From: CG2-30-68-42 sp037440385
GTDB lineage: Bacteria; Pseudomonadota; Gammaproteobacteria; Burkholderiales; Rhodocyclaceae
Direction of reading: 5' to 3'
DNA length: 8,759 nucleotides
NCBI GenBank assembly: GCA_037440385.1
Contig: JBBIUI010000090.1
Location: 1-8,759, forward strand
The position numbers and the translations under genes were made by a program. The notes below the pieces were generated by a model, which was not told the DNA's origin, made no database searches, and worked only from the letters and a program-made list of their open reading frames with translations. Position 1 is the stretch's first letter. The number at the start of each line of letters is the position of its first letter. Positions 6,049 through 8,759 of the stretch are shown here, piece by piece.

Positions 6049-6903
6049 TCAGTCGTCGAGCTCGGCCTTCGCGGCCTCGACGTCGAGCCGCTCTGGGCCT
6101 GGCATCGGCGTGCACCGGGCGGCCTGCGCGTAGAGCGCTTCGGCCTCCTTCATGCGCGAGGCCCCGAACAGCATCACCAGGCCATTGGCCATTTCGATGC
6201 GCGCGATCGCCGAATCGGGATTGAGCCTGAGCGCGGCTTCGTAATGCTCGATCGCCGCGTCGCGGCTCGCGCCATAGGTCAGGCGGCCGACCAGCGCACC
6301 GACCTTGTCGATGACTTCGGCATGGTAGGCACCGAGCGCGACATGGGCATCGGCGTGCTCGGGTTCGAGCCGCAGCGCCTCGAGCAGCGCATCGCGGATC
6401 TTGCCGCCCAGGCCCTGCGCGAGTGCCTTCGCGACCGAAATGCCCTGGGCATAGCGGCCGAGCGCGTAGGCATACAGGTAGAACGCGTTCGCGCAGCGCG
6501 GGGCGGCAGCGCGATGTTCCTCGCAGCGCTGGGCGACCTGCTGGAACAGATCGAGCCTGCGCTGCGGATCGCGCTCCAGATGGTTGGCGTAGATCGCGGT
6601 CGCCTTGTTCACGACGGTGTAGCCCGGCACGCCGAGCGCACGGCCCGCGTCGGCCGCCTTGCGGAACTCGCCCCGGTGGTACAGCCGCCAGGCGTCGCGC
6701 AGCGCGCTCGCCGCGTGCGCCGCATCGTATCCCTTCGCGCGCAGCGTCGGATCGGCCCCGGCCGGCGCCGCGAGATTCTCTGCGTTCGGAAACGGTTCGC
6801 GGTCGCCGCGGTGCAGCCGCTCCCAGTTCTTCGCCAGCGCCGCACCCGCGTAGACATAAGCCTTGTCCGCGTGCGGAAAACTCGCCCATTGTGCCTTGCT
6901 CAT
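6049..6903 (-). CDS. TPR-repeat protein, cytoplasmic, unknown partner
   Basis: A 284-residue protein without signal peptide or membrane segment. TPR-like helix pairs are visible at about 64-97 (ALRDAWRLYHRGEFRKAADAGRAL), 168-200 (IRDALLEALRLEPEHADAHVALGAYH) and 213-246 (RDAAIEHYEAALRLNPDSAIARIEMA), with a final one at 249-264. The segment around 138-165 (NAFYLYAYALGRYAQGISVAKAL) is also helical. TPRs serve as protein-binding scaffolds; nothing here shows an enzymatic site. The start at 6903 is supported by GAGG (6911-6914) 7 nt upstream and by the ATGA overlap with the TetR stop codon (6900-6902), which indicates translational coupling. A longer open frame upstream, to 7326, is only a shadow of the regulator gene. 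It is the last gene of the patatin-tetR operon. Its role there is unknown; a link to lipid or membrane handling is inference from context. Confidence 0.88.
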   Translation of the reverse strand: MSKAQWASFPHADKAYVYAGAALAKNWERLHRGDREPFPNAENLAAPAGADPTLRAKGYDAAHAASALRDAWRLYHRGEFRKAADAGRALGVPGYTVVNKATAIYANHLERDPQRRLDLFQQVAQRCEEHRAAAPRCANAFYLYAYALGRYAQGISVAKALAQGLGGKIRDALLEALRLEPEHADAHVALGAYHAEVIDKVGALVGRLTYGASRDAAIEHYEAALRLNPDSAIARIEMANGLVMLFGASRMKEAEALYAQAARCTPMPGPERLDVEAAKAELDD

Positions 6904-7580
6904 CGTGACCCCTCGTTCCCGGGCATGCCGGACTGCGCGATGTACTTCAGCGCGAGTGCGTCGAACAGTTCCCGCCCGCGCCCCGTGAGGAAGGGCGCGG
7001 CGAGCGACATCACCTGATGGATGCCGCGCGCCAGCGCGGCGGACTCGTCGGGATGGCGCGCATCGCGCACGAATTCGAACGACAGCCAGTAGGTCGCGAC
7101 CACGACCATGTTCAGCGCGAGTGCGTCGACCTCGGCACGCGTCGCGCGCAACTGGCCCTGGCCGAGCAGGCCCTCGCACAGCGCGCGAAGCGTGCGCAGC
7201 TCGTGTTCGACGATCCTCTGGATGCCGAACTCGAGCACGCGGTTGCGCGACAGCAGGTCGTTCAGGTCCCGGTAGAGGAAACGGTACTTGCGGATCAGTT
7301 CGAACAGCAGGTGAAGGAACAGCCACATGTCCTCGACATCGGCCGGACGGCGCACCGGCGCTGCGAGCGTCGCATCGATCTGCGCCGCGAACTGCGCGAA
7401 CAGATCGTTGACGATCGCCTCCTTGTTGCGGAAATGGTAGTAGAGGTTGCCGGGGCTGATGTCGAGCTCGTCGGCGATGACGGCGGTCGTGACGTTCGGC
7501 TCGCCGAAATCGTTGAACAGCCGCAGTGCGGCCTCGAGGATGCGTTCGCGCGTGCGCCGCCTGGGCTTTCGGAGCGTCAT
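6900..7580 (-). CDS. TetR/AcrR-family transcriptional regulator
   Basis: A 226-residue DNA-binding repressor-type protein. The basic N-terminus (MTLRKPRRRTRERILEAALR) leads into the TetR domain, with the helix-turn-helix at about 31-50 (TTAVIADELDISPGNLYYHF) followed by RNKEAIVNDLF, a classic family block. The C-terminal ligand and dimer domain (about 70-215) is helical, with aromatic-rich stretches (MWLFLHLLFELIRKYRFLYRDL; VVVATYWLSFEFVRD) that would suit a hydrophobic ligand such as an acyl compound; the ligand itself is inference. ATG 7580 is the only sensible start because the frame upstream lies inside the patatin gene. It has no Shine-Dalgarno; instead a perfect palindrome directly abuts the ATG. 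Translation may depend on coupling to patatin, which stops 7 nt earlier. Its stop overlaps the TPR start. The operon position suggests control of its own operon. Confidence 0.93.
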   Translation of the reverse strand: MTLRKPRRRTRERILEAALRLFNDFGEPNVTTAVIADELDISPGNLYYHFRNKEAIVNDLFAQFAAQIDATLAAPVRRPADVEDMWLFLHLLFELIRKYRFLYRDLNDLLSRNRVLEFGIQRIVEHELRTLRALCEGLLGQGQLRATRAEVDALALNMVVVATYWLSFEFVRDARHPDESAALARGIHQVMSLAAPFLTGRGRELFDALALKYIAQSGMPGNEGSR

Positions 7581-7597
7581 CGCGCGATTATCGCGCG
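7581..7597. promoter_or_regulatory. Perfect 17-bp palindrome at the patatin/tetR junction, candidate operator or hairpin
   Basis: CGCGCGAT-T-ATCGCGCG: two perfect 8-bp arms around one base. It ends one base before the tetR ATG (7580), and its centre forms the patatin stop codon TAA (7588-7590). TetR-family operators are commonly palindromes of this size, so autoregulation is possible, though the site is inside an operon rather than at a visible promoter. In RNA it could pair with a minimal loop and hide the tetR start region. Confidence 0.4.
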
Positions 7598-8759
7598 CGC
7601 TGCGGCTTCGCGATGCGCTGCAGGCGACCGTCCCGCTCGATCCAGCGGTCCAGATCGTCCAGCGTGCGTGCCAGCGCCCGGACGGCTTCCTGCGTCCGAC
7701 CCGGGCGCCGGCGCGGGGCGTCCGGCGGCGCGTGCCCGTAGAGGCTGCGCGCGGCGTCCCGCAGCACGTCGAGCCGGATGCGGATGCCATGACGGGCGAG
7801 TATCGGGCCCAGTTCGTGCCGGCGCCGGAACAACTCGGTGCGCGTCTTGCGGTAGGCATGCTCGGCGAGCCGCTTGCGGCTGGCATAACTGAACACGTTG
7901 GTGAAGAACATCTCGGCGTCGTCGCGGTTCGGCTCGAACAGCACGACATCGGCATCGGGATAGTCGGCGGCGTACTTGGCCATTCCGACCTGCATGCGCG
8001 AATGGATGATGGCGCGGAAGGTCTGCGAGAGCACCACGGGCAGCCCGCCCTCGATGAGGTTCGCGCGCCTGCCCGCGCCGCGCCGCTCGGCCAGCCCGGC
8101 ATCGAAGGGCACCAGCGGATTGATGCACAGCACGAGGCGCGCACCCTCCTTGAGCGCGATCGACGCGTGCAGCGTCTTCTTCAGCGCGCCGTCGACGTAG
8201 TGGTGGCCGTCGATTTCCACCGGCGGAAACATTCCGGGCAGCGCCGCGCTCGCCTGCACGGCAGCCGAGATCGGCACCGCGTCGTGGCCGGGCGCGCCGA
8301 AGGCCACCGACTCCCCGGTGTCCAGATCGGTGGCGACCAGGAACAACCGGCACGTCAGCTTGCGGAAATCGTTGGTGCGCCCGCTCGTCGAAAACAGCGC
8401 GGTGAGGTACGCATCGATGCCGGCATTGTCGAACACGCCGGTGGGGATCGCGCGGCTCAGCCGCTGGAAGGACTCGACCAGGTTGCCGCCCAACGGGTCG
8501 GTGACGTAGCTCCACAGCGAGGCGAGCAGCAGCGGCGGCACCGCCGCGGCCCGTTTGGCATACTCGGCGAACGCCGGACGCAGCAGCGATTCCGGTTTCA
8601 GCGCGAGGGCGCCGGGCTCACCCCGGCTTTCGATGAATTTGCGCACCATGCGCGCCGGCGTGATGCCGTTGGCAAGGCTCGCCGCGATGAAGCCGCCCGC
8701 GCTGACTCCGACGTACAGGTCGATGTCGTTGAAATCGACGCCCTCCAGCCTGCCCGAGG
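7588..8759 (-). CDS. Patatin-like phospholipase (5' partial)
   Basis: Patatin-family proteins are Ser-Asp dyad hydrolases acting on phospholipids or other acyl esters. The visible 389 residues carry the nucleophile motif GVSAG (Ser at 8701-8703) within DLYVGVSAGGFIAASLANG. The catalytic Asp lies in the DGA motif (Asp at 8191-8193) within HHYVDGALKK, about 170 residues later. The conserved block QASAALPGMFPPVEIDG precedes it. The N-terminal glycine-rich oxyanion-hole segment (GGGxxG) and the start codon lie beyond the window edge, where the frame stays open. The C-terminal ~170 residues, after the catalytic domain, are basic and helical (SYASRKRLAEHAYRKTRTELFRRR), ending RIAKPQRAR, which may aid contact with membranes or other acidic surfaces. 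No membrane segment is evident. It is the first visible gene of the patatin-tetR-TPR unit. Substrate cannot be read from the sequence. Confidence 0.93.
   Translation of the reverse strand, partial: SGRLEGVDFNDIDLYVGVSAGGFIAASLANGITPARMVRKFIESRGEPGALALKPESLLRPAFAEYAKRAAAVPPLLLASLWSYVTDPLGGNLVESFQRLSRAIPTGVFDNAGIDAYLTALFSTSGRTNDFRKLTCRLFLVATDLDTGESVAFGAPGHDAVPISAAVQASAALPGMFPPVEIDGHHYVDGALKKTLHASIALKEGARLVLCINPLVPFDAGLAERRGAGRRANLIEGGLPVVLSQTFRAIIHSRMQVGMAKYAADYPDADVVLFEPNRDDAEMFFTNVFSYASRKRLAEHAYRKTRTELFRRRHELGPILARHGIRIRLDVLRDAARSLYGHAPPDAPRRRPGRTQEAVRALARTLDDLDRWIERDGRLQRIAKPQRAR

Noticed and set aside
6904..7326. N-terminal extension of the TPR protein frame to 7326
   Set aside because: The extension overlaps the TetR coding region in another frame and is Arg/Pro-rich. 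ATG 6903 has a ribosome binding site and the ATGA junction.
7581..8144. N-terminal extension of the TetR frame to 8144
   Set aside because: It lies within the patatin gene in a different frame and reads as Arg/Ser-rich noise; the TetR domain begins right after ATG 7580.

Overview
All protein-coding genes that I can support lie on the minus strand of this GC-rich window. The GC content, the Gram-negative outer-membrane machinery (secretin lipoprotein, Wza-type exporter, Wzz-type chain-length protein), the TetR and patatin sequence style and the REP/RAYT debris suggest a proteobacterium. A betaproteobacterium is my best guess from protein style, not a proven assignment.

Read in the direction of transcription (from high to low coordinates), the window has three blocks. 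(1) Positions 8759-6049 hold a tightly packed operon: a patatin-like lipid hydrolase (5' end outside the window), a TetR-family regulator 7 nt downstream, and a TPR protein that shares an ATGA stop/start overlap with the regulator. A perfect 17-bp palindrome sits at the patatin/tetR junction. (2) Positions 6048-5794 are non-coding. They carry four degenerate, evenly spaced copies of a GTCATTGCGAGGAGCGCA-type repeat and a TATAAT hexamer facing the next gene. (3) Positions 5793-2113 hold a polysaccharide export unit: a 763-residue SLBB/Wza-like exporter with five recognisable SLBB repeats, an unrecognised 54-codon ORF with a strong ribosome binding site, and a kinase-less Wzz-type inner-membrane protein. 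The small ORF's stop overlaps the Wzz start codon (ATGA).

Positions 2112-1828 hold the decayed 5' and 3' ends of a REP-associated tyrosine transposase (plus strand), plus a REP-like sequence in which the Wzz stop codon lies. From 1827 to the window edge is a secretin of the GspD/PilQ superfamily with a lipoprotein signal and an N-terminal TPR-like region; its C-terminus is outside the window.

Functionally, the SLBB protein and the Wzz-like protein should form a trans-envelope route for an extracellular polysaccharide. The secretin probably begins a separate secretion or pilus cluster, now separated from the polysaccharide genes by the transposase scar. The patatin-TetR-TPR operon looks like an independent, autoregulated lipid-related unit of unknown target. 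I see no RNA genes, CRISPR arrays or convincing intrinsic terminators. The least explained items are the small coupled ORF, the Wzz tail that seems to be made from mobile-element DNA, and the palindrome at the regulator's start.
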